Positions 26,224-35,088 of a stretch of 64,000 nucleotides of DNA are shown here, piece after piece; position 1 is the first letter of the stretch, and every line of letters starts with the position of its first letter. The position numbers were made by a program, and so were the translations under genes. The stretch covers positions 124,001-188,000 of the forward strand of contig NZ_JAVIFW010000015.1 of assembly GCF_031157275.1 (NCBI RefSeq). The letters run 5' to 3'. The stretch is from Streptomyces sp. LHD-70. Lineage in GTDB: Bacteria; Actinomycetota; Actinomycetes; Streptomycetales; Streptomycetaceae. Under the pieces are notes generated by a model, which saw nothing but the letters and a program-made list of their open reading frames with translations, did no database searches and was not told the origin of the DNA.

Positions 26224-27605
26224 TGTCTTCAGCAGCCGTGGAAGTAGCCTCCCGCCTTGAAAGACTCCCGCTGTCCCGGTGGCACAAGACCATCGTTGCG
26301 TTGCTGGCGGGAGCGCTGGTCTTCGAGTACATGGATCTGTACTCCTTCGCCTTTACCCCCGCGCTCATGGAGCACGAGGGATTCACCGTCCAAGACGTAG
26401 CGATCATCACCGGCGCGACAGCCGCCGGCACCTTCTTCGGCGCCGGGATCGGCGGTCGGCTGGCCGACCGGTTCGGTCGCAAGCCCGTCCTGCTGGCGTG
26501 CGTGGCCACCTACAGCCTGGGCTCGCTGCTCAATGCCGTAGTGGCCGACCCCATCTACTTCTTGGCGCTGCGTTTCGTCACCGCCTTGGGATTCCAAGGG
26601 ATGAACGTCGTCACGGTGGTGCTGCTGGCTGAACTCATGCCCGCCCGGGTCCGCGGCCGCGCCCAGGCCTGGGCCGTCGGCTGCGGGGCGGTAGGCCCGA
26701 TGGTGATGGCATGGCTCGGCTTCTTCGTGGTCCCCAACATCGAGTGGGGCTGGCGCCTTCTCTATGTCGTCGGCGGTCTGGGAATCGTGCTCTTCGTCGT
26801 GCTCCAGCGGCATCTACCCGAGTCGCCGCGCTGGCTGGTCTCGGCCGGTCACCATGTCCGCGCCGAAACCACCTTGCGCGCGATCGAAGACGAGATCACA
26901 CGTCAGGGGCACGTACTGCCGCCCCCCGATGCAGCCCCGACACCGCCCGCCGAGGACGATGACTCCGGAGCGGGCCTGCGGGCACTGGCAAAGGCCGGGT
27001 ACGGCGGCCGGTTCGCCGTCACCTCAGCGATCTTCACACTGGGCGTCGTCTCATACTTCGGCTTCAACTACTGGGTCTCCACCCTGCTGAAGCTCCGTGG
27101 CTTCGACCTCCATCACACCACCCTGTACACGGCGATCATCGTGACCGTCGGGATGCTCGGCCCCCTGGCGGCCACCTTCTTCGCCGACCGCTGGCAGCGC
27201 AAGCACATCCTCGCCGGCATCGGCGCAGCCCTGGGCATCCTGTCTCTCCTGTTCACCCTGGCCAGCTCCACCGTGGCAGCCATCACCCTTGCCTGTGTCC
27301 TGTCCTTCGTCTTCCAGCTCTCGGTGCCCCTCACGCTGACCTATACCAGCGAGGTCTTCCCTACCCGATTCCGTTCCACGGGCCTGGGCTGGGCCAATTC
27401 CATCGCCCGGGTCGCCAATGTCATCGCCGCCCAGGTCATCTCCGCTCTGCTGCTGGGCTTCGGAATCGCCGCGGTCTTCTATTTCGTCGCGGCGCTCATG
27501 TTCACCTTTGCCCTACTCATCTCCGTCTTCGGGATACGCACGCGCGGTATATCCCTGGAAGAGGTCAACGAGGCGCGAGCGGAGACCACACCGACGGCGT
27601 CATAG
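26223..27605 (+). CDS. MFS transporter of the aromatic/organic acid symporter (AAHS) type
   Basis: 460 aa, start ATG 26223 overlapping the previous stop. Twelve hydrophobic segments; the loop 2-3 motif GGRLADRFGRKPVL is canonical, and TM1 has the acidic pair (FEYMDLYSFAFTPA) typical of AAHS and sugar/organic acid symporters. The central loop is Pro/Asp-rich. It probably imports the acid degraded by the BKACE cluster. Confidence 0.85.
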   Translation: MSSAAVEVASRLERLPLSRWHKTIVALLAGALVFEYMDLYSFAFTPALMEHEGFTVQDVAIITGATAAGTFFGAGIGGRLADRFGRKPVLLACVATYSLGSLLNAVVADPIYFLALRFVTALGFQGMNVVTVVLLAELMPARVRGRAQAWAVGCGAVGPMVMAWLGFFVVPNIEWGWRLLYVVGGLGIVLFVVLQRHLPESPRWLVSAGHHVRAETTLRAIEDEITRQGHVLPPPDAAPTPPAEDDDSGAGLRALAKAGYGGRFAVTSAIFTLGVVSYFGFNYWVSTLLKLRGFDLHHTTLYTAIIVTVGMLGPLAATFFADRWQRKHILAGIGAALGILSLLFTLASSTVAAITLACVLSFVFQLSVPLTLTYTSEVFPTRFRSTGLGWANSIARVANVIAAQVISALLLGFGIAAVFYFVAALMFTFALLISVFGIRTRGISLEEVNEARAETTPTAS

Positions 27606-27675
27606 TTCCGACCCCGGGAATGACCTGGAGATCCGCCCCGCGCGACCTCGAGGAAAGGCGCTCTATGAAGTGCCA

Positions 27676-27727
27676 CATTCCCGGGCACGCTCCCATCTCT
27701 TCATTCCCGGGCACGCTCCCATCTCTT
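27676..27727. repeat. Exact 26-bp tandem duplication in the SDR leader
   Basis: CATTCCCGGGCACGCTCCCA plus TCTCTT occurs twice head-to-tail (27676-27701 and 27702-27727), directly before the ribosome-binding site of the SDR gene. The copies are identical, so the duplication is recent. Confidence 0.85.
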
Positions 27728-27739
27728 CAGGAGACCGCT

Positions 27740-28564
27740 ATGCACATGGCAAACAAAGTCGCGCTCGTGACCGGGGTTGGGCCGGGCCTGGGCAAGGCGA
27801 TTGCAGTTACGCTGGCGCGTGAAGGGGCGAACGTCGTGATCTGCGACGTGAACGAGACATCGCTGGCTGAGGCCCGCCAAGAGGTCGAGGCCGCAGGCGC
27901 CAACTGCCTTGCAGTGCGCTGCGACGTGTCGTCGAGCGCCGAGGTCACCGACATGTTCGCCGCCGCGGTGGAGCACTTCGGCTCCGTTCACGTGCTCGTT
28001 AACAACGCCGCGCTGACCCCTAACAGGCCGACCGACACCGAGCGCCGCAACCAGCTCTATGCCTACCTGCACACACCCATGGCCCGCGACTCGCTGCGCT
28101 TCACCAGCGAGATCAGCGACGAGGAGTGGCAGCGCTACTGGGACGTGAATGTGCATGGTGTGTTCTATTGCACCCGTGAGGCACTCAGGTTGATGCAGCC
28201 GCAGCGCTACGGGCGCATCGTCAACATCGCATCGATCGCCGGCATCTCGTCGAGGAGCGCGCACAGCCCGCACTACAGTGCGAGCAAGGGCGCAGTGATC
28301 GCCTTCACCCGCTCGGTGGCGATGGAAGTGGCAGGCGCCAACATCTTCGTCAACGCCATGGCGCCCGGAGGCGTCGCGACACCGGCCTTCAACGAGTACC
28401 TGGAACAGATCGGCGAGGCTGGCCGTAACCGTCTCTGGCAGGGCTGCCCCGCGGGGCGCTTCGGCACCGTCGATGAGTATGCCGCGACGGTACGGCACCT
28501 TGCGAGCGATGAACACTACCTAGTTGGACAGGTCATCAGCCCCAATGGGGGCTCAGCAATCTGA
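27740..28564 (+). CDS. SDR-family NAD(P)-dependent oxidoreductase
   Basis: 274 aa from ATG 27740 (MHMANKVALVTG), preceded by AGGAGA. Classical SDR motifs are TGVGPGLGKA (cofactor), NNAA, and the active-site YSASK with the Ser of NIASIAGISS. It follows the AAHS-like transporter and probably oxidises a hydroxy group in the same pathway, for example making the beta-keto acid used by the BKACE enzyme (inference). Confidence 0.85.
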   Translation: MHMANKVALVTGVGPGLGKAIAVTLAREGANVVICDVNETSLAEARQEVEAAGANCLAVRCDVSSSAEVTDMFAAAVEHFGSVHVLVNNAALTPNRPTDTERRNQLYAYLHTPMARDSLRFTSEISDEEWQRYWDVNVHGVFYCTREALRLMQPQRYGRIVNIASIAGISSRSAHSPHYSASKGAVIAFTRSVAMEVAGANIFVNAMAPGGVATPAFNEYLEQIGEAGRNRLWQGCPAGRFGTVDEYAATVRHLASDEHYLVGQVISPNGGSAI

Positions 28565-28699
28565 ATGCAACTGCGCGGGCGCAATGCACCATCACCGCCT
28601 CCATAACCGAAGTCGACGACGAACGGACCGCCCAGGCGGTAGAACTCCTGGGCGAGATCCCGGTGCTGCTTGACACGCTGGCGGTGGCCCCATCGGCGG

Positions 28700-28971
28700 G
28701 CAGCGGTCCGCGCCGCTCTGCCTCTCTTCGTTCTTGGGTTCCTGGTCACGGCCGCGGCCTCGTCCTCGGGTCTGATTCCCGCCTCGTGGCAGCCGGGTTG
28801 GCCTAGTCGGGCCAGTTCCTCGTCACGGTCGCCCTGGCCGGCATCGGTCTGGGGCTGCACCCCTCGCTGATCCGCGCCGCGAGGGCCCGCCCGCTGGCCC
28901 TGGGCGGCATCCTCTGGGTGGCCGTCGCCGCGACCGCCCTCGCGCTGCAGTCCCTGACCGGCCGGCTCTGA
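28700..28971 (+). pseudogene. C-terminal remnant of a YeiH-family (UPF0324) membrane protein
   Basis: LPLFVLGFLVTAAASSSGLI, then a frameshift near 28800, then FLVTVALAGIGLGLHPSLIR, LALGGILWVAVAATALAL and a stop at 28971. This matches the last helices of YeiH-type putative sulfate exporters. The N-terminal 80 percent is missing. The upstream 28570-28700 and downstream 28972-29187 stretches contain no recognisable gene. Confidence 0.55.
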
Positions 28972-29187
28972 GCGAGGGCGGGCGCCAGCGTGGCTACACC
29001 AAGATCAGTGGCGACCTGGTCTGACGTAACGTCACGCTGATCTTCAAACCCCGTGCTCGGCCCCAGCAAAAGGTCCGCAAGCGCGAGCTGGGCCGGCGAT
29101 TGCGTCCCTGTAGCGATCGACCGGCACTGCCGCCACGCCACCCCTCACAACAACCTGATGAACCAAATCAATCCGGAGGAGCTACGA

Positions 29188-30726
29188 ATGACGCATCTGT
29201 CCCTGGCCACAGTCCTCGCCGAGGCGGCCCGGCGCCGCCCGGATCACCCCGCGCTCGTGGAAGATGAGCTGCGGATCACGTTCGCCGAACTGTGGCAGCA
29301 GGCCCGCACCCAGGCAGCCGCGCTCACGAGACTGGGCGTCCGCCCCGGCGACAAGGTGGCCCTGATGGCCCCGAACACCGCTGAGTTCCCACGCGCCTAC
29401 TACGCGATCCTCGCCGCCGGGGCTGTGGTGGTGCCTGTGCACCTGTTGCTCACGGCCGAGGAAGCCGCGCACGTGCTGCGGGACAGCGGAGCCCGTCTGC
29501 TACTGTGCCACGCCGCCCAGACTGACACGGGCAGCAAGGCTGCCGCCGAGGCAGGGGTGCGGATGATCGCCCTCGGCCCGGAAGTGAGTGTGGCCGGCTC
29601 GGACGGTCGGCTCGAAGACCTCGCCCAAACCGTCGAACCCCTGCCGTCCTACACCCCCCGCGCCGCCGAGGATCTGGCAGTGGTCTTCTACACCAGCGGC
29701 ACGACGGGAGTGCCGAAGGGGGTCGGGCTCAGCCACCTCAATCTGGTCATGAACGCGACCGTCAACGCCTTCGATATCAATGACGTCCGCCCCGACGACG
29801 TGGTGCTCGGAGCCCTCCCGCTGTTCCATGTCTTCGGGCAGACCGTCAGCATGAACTCGACCTGGCGGGCGGGCGCCACTTTCGTCTTGCTGCCGCGCTT
29901 CGATGCCGCCGCGGCCGTCGAGTTGATGGTCCGCGAGGGCGTCAACACCTTCCACGGCGTGCCCACGATGTACATCCGGCTGCTGGAGGCCGCCCGCACA
30001 GCGGGCGCCCTGCCGCGGCTTCGTCTGTGCATCTCCGGCGGCGCCTCGCTCCCCGTGACTGTGCTGGAGCGGTTCAACGAGGTCTTCGACACCGAGGTGT
30101 ACGAGGGCTACGGCCTGTCCGAGACCTCGCCCACCACGGCCGTCAACCAACCCGACTTCGGCGCCAGGGCCGGAACCGTCGGCCACCCTGTGTGGGGCGT
30201 GGAGGTCGAGATCGCCCGCGCCGACCTGGAGGAGCAGATCGAGCTCCTGCCCTTCGGGGACCTCGGCGAGATCGTCGTGCGCGGCCACAACGTCTTCTCC
30301 GGCTACCTCGGCCGACCGGAGGACACCGCGGCGGCGCTCGTCGACGGATGGTTCCGCACCGGCGACCTGGGCCGCAAGGACGCCGATGGCTTCATCTCCA
30401 TCGTCGATCGCAAGAAGGACCTGATCATCCGCGGCGGTTTCAACGTCTACCCGCGCCAGGTCGAGGAGGTGCTGCTGCGGCACCCCGGGATCGCCGAGGC
30501 AGCCGTCATCGGCGTTCCCGACTCTGCGTACGGCGAGGAGGTCTGCGCCGTCCTCATCGCCGACCGGCACGCCGCTCCCGCGCCAACGGCCGAGGACGTC
30601 ACCGCCTGGGCTAGGCAGCACTTGGCCAAGCACATGTATCCGCGACGGATCGAGTTCGTCGACGCGTTTCCGCTGGGGCCCAGCCACAAGGTCCTCAAGC
30701 GCGAGCTGCGCCAGCGGTTCGGGTGA
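29188..30726 (+). CDS. AMP-dependent acyl-CoA synthetase (long-chain or aromatic acid CoA ligase type)
   Basis: 512 aa; ATG 29188 has GGAGGAG upstream. ANL-superfamily motifs: P-loop-like YTSGTTGVPKG, YEGYGLSET, the GWFRTGDLG motif, the hinge DRKKDLIIRGGFNVYP and the C-terminal catalytic lysine region (LGPSHKVLKRELR). It would activate a carboxylic acid to its CoA thioester via an acyl-adenylate. It is the last gene of the BKACE cluster and separated from the SDR by debris; the chain length or ring nature of its substrate is not visible. Confidence 0.9.
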   Translation: MTHLSLATVLAEAARRRPDHPALVEDELRITFAELWQQARTQAAALTRLGVRPGDKVALMAPNTAEFPRAYYAILAAGAVVVPVHLLLTAEEAAHVLRDSGARLLLCHAAQTDTGSKAAAEAGVRMIALGPEVSVAGSDGRLEDLAQTVEPLPSYTPRAAEDLAVVFYTSGTTGVPKGVGLSHLNLVMNATVNAFDINDVRPDDVVLGALPLFHVFGQTVSMNSTWRAGATFVLLPRFDAAAAVELMVREGVNTFHGVPTMYIRLLEAARTAGALPRLRLCISGGASLPVTVLERFNEVFDTEVYEGYGLSETSPTTAVNQPDFGARAGTVGHPVWGVEVEIARADLEEQIELLPFGDLGEIVVRGHNVFSGYLGRPEDTAAALVDGWFRTGDLGRKDADGFISIVDRKKDLIIRGGFNVYPRQVEEVLLRHPGIAEAAVIGVPDSAYGEEVCAVLIADRHAAPAPTAEDVTAWARQHLAKHMYPRRIEFVDAFPLGPSHKVLKRELRQRFG

Positions 30727-30734
30727 TAGCACAC

Positions 30735-31013
30735 CACCTCCGAACGCCCACTTCGACGACACCACCATCGAGTTCATCGACGAGAACCAACCCGATCGAG
30801 GCGCACTTCGGCCCGCTGCGGCAGTTCACCCTGGCCAACTCCCACCACCGCAACCACACCGCCCAGACGCGGGCCCTCCATGCTTACCTGCGCTGGCGCA
30901 ACGCCAACGCCCGCCACCCCATCGTCCTCGCTGCTCAACGCCGCGAGCGCGCCCGCATCCGCAGTGAGAAGGGCATCCGGTGGGGCGGGCGGCCGCTTGC
31001 CACTGCGACTTGA
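30735..31013 (+). pseudogene. 3' fragment of an IS630-type transposase
   Basis: NPIEAHFGPLRQFTLANSHH, then TRALHAYLRWRNANARHP, ending IRSEKGIRWGGRPLATAT, is the characteristic C-terminal end of IS630-family transposases of Streptomyces. The catalytic domain upstream is absent (the acyl-CoA ligase gene ends 9 bases earlier), so only the tail remains. Confidence 0.7.
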
Positions 31014-31085
31014 CCTACAACGCTGCCGCAGCCTGGGCTCGTCGTTCCACAGACCACCCGGGATGGTCTCCAAGCCGCTACACGG

Positions 31086-31733
31086 TCACACCAGGCCGAA
31101 CCATGGCAGGCACTCCGACAGTCGCTCCATCTTCACCGGGACCAGCTGGTGTTGTTGCCACTGTTCAGCAGTGAGGCGGAGCCTGCGCAGCACGGCGGGC
31201 TCACCGCGTACGGCATGACGTTCAATGCCGTCCTCGTGATAGCCGAGCTTGCGCGAAACCTCCAGCGAGGCTGCGTTGTCTGAATATGCCCCAGAGACAG
31301 CGTGCTGTGCGCCGAGTCCGGCGAAGGCCAGGTGGAGGACAGCCGCACGCATCTCGGTCCCCAGGCCCTGGCGGTGATAGGCCCTGCCCAGCCAGGAGCC
31401 AGTGCCTACTTCACGACGAACCGAAAAGTCCCGGGCACCGATGCCCTGTGTACCCACGACAATGCCGTCTCGCACGACCGCCAGGTTCAGCTCCCAGTTC
31501 TCCGGCTGCCACTCACCCCAGCAGCGCCAGTGGTACTGCAGGACACTGCGAGCACGCTGCTCGGGCCCGACATCGGTCCATGCCACGGTGAACGGCTGCA
31601 CCGCCGGATCATGCACACCAGCGGCTGCCAACGAAGCCAACGCGGCGAGATCATCCAGGCTGGGCAACCGAAGCTCCAGCCGCGGTGTCGTCAACCGCAG
31701 GCCCGCAAGCGGCCAGTGAGTCAGTAGGTTCAT
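31086..31733 (-). CDS. GNAT-family N-acetyltransferase
   Basis: 215 aa of the RimJ/RimL-like type. The N-terminal part reads LTTPRLELRLPSLDDLAALA; the acetyl-CoA-binding segment is GTGSWLGRAYHRQGLGTEMR, followed by SGAYSDNAASLEVSRKLGYH. Acceptor unknown. No operon partner: the IS630 fragment lies downstream and a divergent spacer upstream. Confidence 0.85.
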   Translation of the reverse strand: MNLLTHWPLAGLRLTTPRLELRLPSLDDLAALASLAAAGVHDPAVQPFTVAWTDVGPEQRARSVLQYHWRCWGEWQPENWELNLAVVRDGIVVGTQGIGARDFSVRREVGTGSWLGRAYHRQGLGTEMRAAVLHLAFAGLGAQHAVSGAYSDNAASLEVSRKLGYHEDGIERHAVRGEPAVLRRLRLTAEQWQQHQLVPVKMERLSECLPWFGLV

Positions 31734-31958
31734 GACCAGGGATTCTTCTCGCTCCCAGCCATCGTGACTATTGGATTTTCGAGGGGAGGCGTGTTCCGGG
31801 GACCGTTTCCTACGCCTCCAACCCGGTGGACCTATTCGGTCAGGGCACTAGCTGGAGAGCTGCGCCTCCTGGGGACTGAAGCTGAGCCTCAAGACCATGC
31901 GGCAGGTGATCGCCTCGTCGTTGTGGCCATGCGGACCGTCCGCCCACAGCGCCCGGTC

Positions 31959-33485
31959 TCAGCCGACCTCCCCCACTCTCGCAGTCGTCCGCTCGGCGAG
32001 GTCGCAGACGTCGTTCGCGGCGTTCTCCGAGAGTTCGGCGAGTACGGCGTCGGCGGCCGTGAGGAGGGTGCGGGCCTCTTCGGGACGGTTCGCGTCGGCG
32101 AAGGCGCAGGTGAGGCGGTAGTGCTCCTCGGCTATCCAGCGGCCGAGGTTGACCTGCTGCCAGTGGCGCAGGGAGTCGTCGCCCGGGGTGGCGAGGGCGG
32201 CACGCACCTCGGCCAGGCTGTCGGCCGCCTGCGGCAATCGGCCCGCCTCCCGCTCCAGGCGGGCCAGGGTGCGCCCGGCCGAGGCGCGGTCCCATGCCGT
32301 CTCCTGAAGAGCGGCGTACAGACGCTGGGCGCGCAACGCCTGCGGAAGGTCGCCGAGTTCCTCGAAGTCCCGGGCGAGCCCGCTCAGCGGAGCCGTGGCC
32401 AGGGTGCGGGGCGCCTCGGGGCGGCGGAGTCTGCTCTGGTCCATGACGATGTCGTCGAGTTCGCGGATCAGCGCCACCCGCGCAAGCTCCGTCATCCCCT
32501 GGTCCCGGGCCAGGTCGGTCCACGTGGAGAGCGGCTCGTCCGACGGGTCCGTCCCGAACATCGACTCGTCGAGCGCTCGCGCCCACCGCTGCAACTCGTC
32601 GGCACTCGCACCCGGTTCCGGCAGGTCGCCCAGGCCGCACGCCGTGTCGAAATCCGTCTCCCGGACCTCAAGCAGCAGCGGCAGATCCCCGATGTCCCCG
32701 CGCAGCCCCACCAGCACGGCGGCGAGCCGCAGTTCGTCCGTCATCGACGACTCCGTCTCGTGCCGCAACAGATGCAGCAGCAGCTCCAGATCGCCCTCGG
32801 CCCGGTCGAACTGCGCAGCCCGCAGGGTGATCCGGCGCCGCACCGGGTCCTCGGCGACGTCACGCCACACCGTGCGCTCGCCCTCCCGCAGCCGGGCGAG
32901 GTCGGCGCGGCCCGCCGCGAGCACCCGCTCCCACAACGGCGGGCCTGCCGGGCCTATCAGCAGGTACGCACACCCCTCGTCCGCATTGAGCAGCACGAAG
33001 TCGGGCTCGGTGCGCAGCAGCGCGGCGCGCAGTCTGCCCACCAGCTCGGCCGGGGAGCGGTCCGGGAAGCCCAGCGCCGCGCGGAGCTCGGCCCGCTCCT
33101 CGTCGATTCCGTAGACCTCACGGATCTCGTCCTCGATCTCCGTGACGCGCGCCAGGATCTTCTCCTCGCCGTCGTCAGGTGACAGGCGCGTGCAGTCGTG
33201 CCAGCCGGGCAGGCCGATCACGAGTTCCAGGGCCTCGTCGACGCTGGAGCCGATGATCCCCGCGCCGCCCTCCGAGTCGGCGTAGAGCACCGAGCCGTCC
33301 GCGCACACGAAGTACGTGCCGCCCGTGTCGTCCCCGGCAACCACCTCCAGCGGCCCGCCCGAGGCGAGACGGACCTCCTCGACGTGGCCCTGGGCGGCGC
33401 GGTCCAAGTCGAAGTCGAAGGGGAAGGCGGCCAGTTCGGCCAGGCGGCGGTCCCGCCGAAGCAGCTGCAACGCGTGATCGGTCAT
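31959..33485 (-). CDS. Conserved hypothetical protein (508 aa), tetratricopeptide-like C-terminus
   Basis: The start is taken at ATG 33485 (MTDHALQLLRRD); the frame stays open further upstream only because the 27-bp repeat lacks stops. The N-terminal half resembles SMI1/SUKH-like or ADP-ribose-glycohydrolase-neighbour proteins (TYFVCADGSVLYADSEGGAG, IGLPGWHDC). The C-terminal half is helical with TPR-like spacing (DFEELGDLPQALRAQRLYAA, then AGRLPQAADSLAEV). No catalytic motif recognised. It is divergent from the glutathione peroxidase gene. Confidence 0.6.
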   Translation of the reverse strand: MTDHALQLLRRDRRLAELAAFPFDFDLDRAAQGHVEEVRLASGGPLEVVAGDDTGGTYFVCADGSVLYADSEGGAGIIGSSVDEALELVIGLPGWHDCTRLSPDDGEEKILARVTEIEDEIREVYGIDEERAELRAALGFPDRSPAELVGRLRAALLRTEPDFVLLNADEGCAYLLIGPAGPPLWERVLAAGRADLARLREGERTVWRDVAEDPVRRRITLRAAQFDRAEGDLELLLHLLRHETESSMTDELRLAAVLVGLRGDIGDLPLLLEVRETDFDTACGLGDLPEPGASADELQRWARALDESMFGTDPSDEPLSTWTDLARDQGMTELARVALIRELDDIVMDQSRLRRPEAPRTLATAPLSGLARDFEELGDLPQALRAQRLYAALQETAWDRASAGRTLARLEREAGRLPQAADSLAEVRAALATPGDDSLRHWQQVNLGRWIAEEHYRLTCAFADANRPEEARTLLTAADAVLAELSENAANDVCDLAERTTARVGEVG

Positions 33486-33542
33486 GTCACAGAACGTAAC
33501 AGCGCCCACTGACAACGGACTTGCCGGCCTCCGACCCGGCGG

Positions 33543-33660
33543 CCTCCACTCCGGTTTCCGACCCGGCCGCCTCCACTCCGGTTTCCGACCCGGCCGCCTC
33601 CACTCCGGTTTCCGACCCGGCCGCCTCCACTCCGGTTTCCGCCCCGGCCGCCGCCGACCC
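33543..33660. repeat. 27-bp minisatellite, four copies plus a partial fifth
   Basis: The unit CCTCCACTCCGGTTTCCGAC plus CCGGCCG repeats at 33543, 33570, 33597 and 33624, with a decayed continuation. It fills the gap between two divergent genes and, being a multiple of 3, keeps frames open on both strands. Confidence 0.85.
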
Positions 33661-33701
33661 GGCCTCATGTGCAGGCAGGGACGAGACCTAGCATCTCCGG
33701 C

Positions 33702-34190
33702 ATGTCCCTCTACGAAGTCCGGATCGACGCCCTCCAAGGCGGCCCCGCGAACCTCGCCCAGTACCGCGGCAAGGCCGTCCTCGTCGTCAATGTCGCCTCC
33801 AAGTGCGGCCTCACCCGCCAGTACGCCGAGCTGGAACAGCTCCAGCAGAAGTACGCGGCACGGGGCTTCACCGTCCTCGGCGTCCCCTGCAACCAGTTCG
33901 CCGCGGAGGAACCCGGAACCCCCGAGGAGATCGCCGCGTTCTGCTCGTCCACGTACGGGGTCACGTTCCCGCTGACCGAGAAGGTCGAGGTGAACGGCCC
34001 CCGACGACACCCCCTGTACGCGAAGCTCGTGCGCACCGCGGATGCGGACGGGCACAAGGGCGACATCCGCTGGAACTTCGAGAAGTTCCTCATCGCCCCC
34101 GACGGCACGGTCGCTGCCCGCTTCTCCCCGCAGACCACCCCGGACTCGTACGAGGTCGTGGAGGCCCTGGAGGAAATCCTCCCGGCCTGA
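33702..34190 (+). CDS. Glutathione peroxidase-family thiol peroxidase
   Basis: 162 aa from ATG 33702. The peroxidatic Cys is in NVASKCGLTRQY (C35), with the conserved Gln in PCNQF and Trp in RWNFEKFL. The residue is Cys, not selenocysteine. Bacterial members of this type usually use thioredoxin or another thiol as reductant; streptomycetes lack glutathione. No gene overlaps it; the AhpD-like gene follows after 152 nt. Confidence 0.9.
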   Translation: MSLYEVRIDALQGGPANLAQYRGKAVLVVNVASKCGLTRQYAELEQLQQKYAARGFTVLGVPCNQFAAEEPGTPEEIAAFCSSTYGVTFPLTEKVEVNGPRRHPLYAKLVRTADADGHKGDIRWNFEKFLIAPDGTVAARFSPQTTPDSYEVVEALEEILPA

Positions 34191-34245
34191 CACGGCCGGC
34201 GGCGTACGGCACGACAACCCGCCGCATGCTGGGTCAGCCTCTGCC

Positions 34246-34275
34246 TGACCAAGAACGACTGTCTTCCGTTGGTCA
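34246..34275. promoter_or_regulatory. Inverted repeat upstream of the AhpD-like gene
   Basis: TGACCAA and TTGGTCA, 16 bp apart, lie 68 bp before the start at 34343. Possible operator; no regulator is next to it. Confidence 0.35.
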
Positions 34276-34342
34276 TGTCACATTTCTCCGTCGCGATCCG
34301 TCAGGCCAGTGACAGCAAGTTGAAGGCCCGAAGGAGATGGCG

Positions 34343-34849
34343 ATGGAAACACGTTCGATCACGGCGGAGGTCCCCATGGTTCCGCGGATGTCCGAGGACC
34401 CCGCGGAGCTTGTTCCCGAGCTGGCGGAGGTGTCGGCGGCACTGTTCAGAGTCACCGGCAACGGGTCAGTACCGCGCTCCACGATCAGCCTGGTCCAGCT
34501 GCGTGCTGGTCAGATCGTCGGCAGCACCTACCTGACCGTCCTGCACACGGGCTTCCTGCGCAAGGCCGGGCAGTCGGAGGAACGGATCACGTCGGTGGCG
34601 TCCTGGCAGGACTCGCCGTACTTCACAGGTCCCGAGCGTGCCGCGCTGGCACTCGTGGAAGCCGTACTTCAGCCGTCCGCAGACGGCGAGAGGGTCTCCA
34701 ACGAGCTGTATGCGCAGGCAGCCGAGCACTTTGAGGCCAAGGCGCTCGCCACGCTGATGTTCGCGATCGGCCAGGTCAACTTCTTCATCCCCGTAGCGCT
34801 CATCGCCAAGCCGGTGCCCGGCCGGTCGTTCACCGACCCGTGGAAGTGA
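34343..34849 (+). CDS. AhpD-like protein without the CxxC motif
   Basis: 168 aa from ATG 34343, with AAGGAG 6 nt upstream; the ATG at 34337 is too close to the ribosome-binding site. The fold is that of carboxymuconolactone decarboxylase-like AhpD proteins, but the usual GCxYCxxxH redox site reads VGSTYLTVLHTGFLRKAG, so both cysteines are gone while the His remains. A peroxidase role is therefore unlikely. Confidence 0.75.
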   Translation: METRSITAEVPMVPRMSEDPAELVPELAEVSAALFRVTGNGSVPRSTISLVQLRAGQIVGSTYLTVLHTGFLRKAGQSEERITSVASWQDSPYFTGPERAALALVEAVLQPSADGERVSNELYAQAAEHFEAKALATLMFAIGQVNFFIPVALIAKPVPGRSFTDPWK

Positions 34850-34871
34850 GGCCACCCGGGTAAGGCTCGGT

Positions 34872-34898
34872 GTTCGGGTCCCCAGGCGGGACCCGAAC
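34872..34898. terminator. Strong hairpin downstream of the AhpD-like gene
   Basis: GTTCGGGTCCC-CAGGC-GGGACCCGAAC, a perfect 11-bp stem starting 23 bp after the stop codon. Likely a terminator for the rightward gene and, from the other side, for the protease/STAND gene. Confidence 0.7.
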
Positions 34899-35088
34899 GG
34901 GCCGACCCGCAGACGCCTCGGGCGCGACCAGGAGTTGAGATCACGTGGTCGCCGGGAGGCTGCGTATCCACAGCACGGCTCCGCGGAGGTGGTCCTTGAG
35001 CGCAGCCAGGCCGGTGGGCTCGCCGAGCGGCTCCAACCCAACGAGCCCATCTGCGGTAGCGGACCGCCTGTCGACGTACGCGCGGCAG
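34899..35088. other. Intergenic stretch, no gene seen
   Basis: About 190 bases between the hairpin and the end of the STAND gene. A leftward frame (VGLEPLGEPTGLAALKDHLR) looks weakly protein-like but has no recognised domain. Confidence 0.3.

Noticed and set aside
31959..34217. 752-aa leftward protein
   Set aside because: The first third is antisense to the glutathione peroxidase gene and includes the minisatellite; ATG 33485 fits a normal start.
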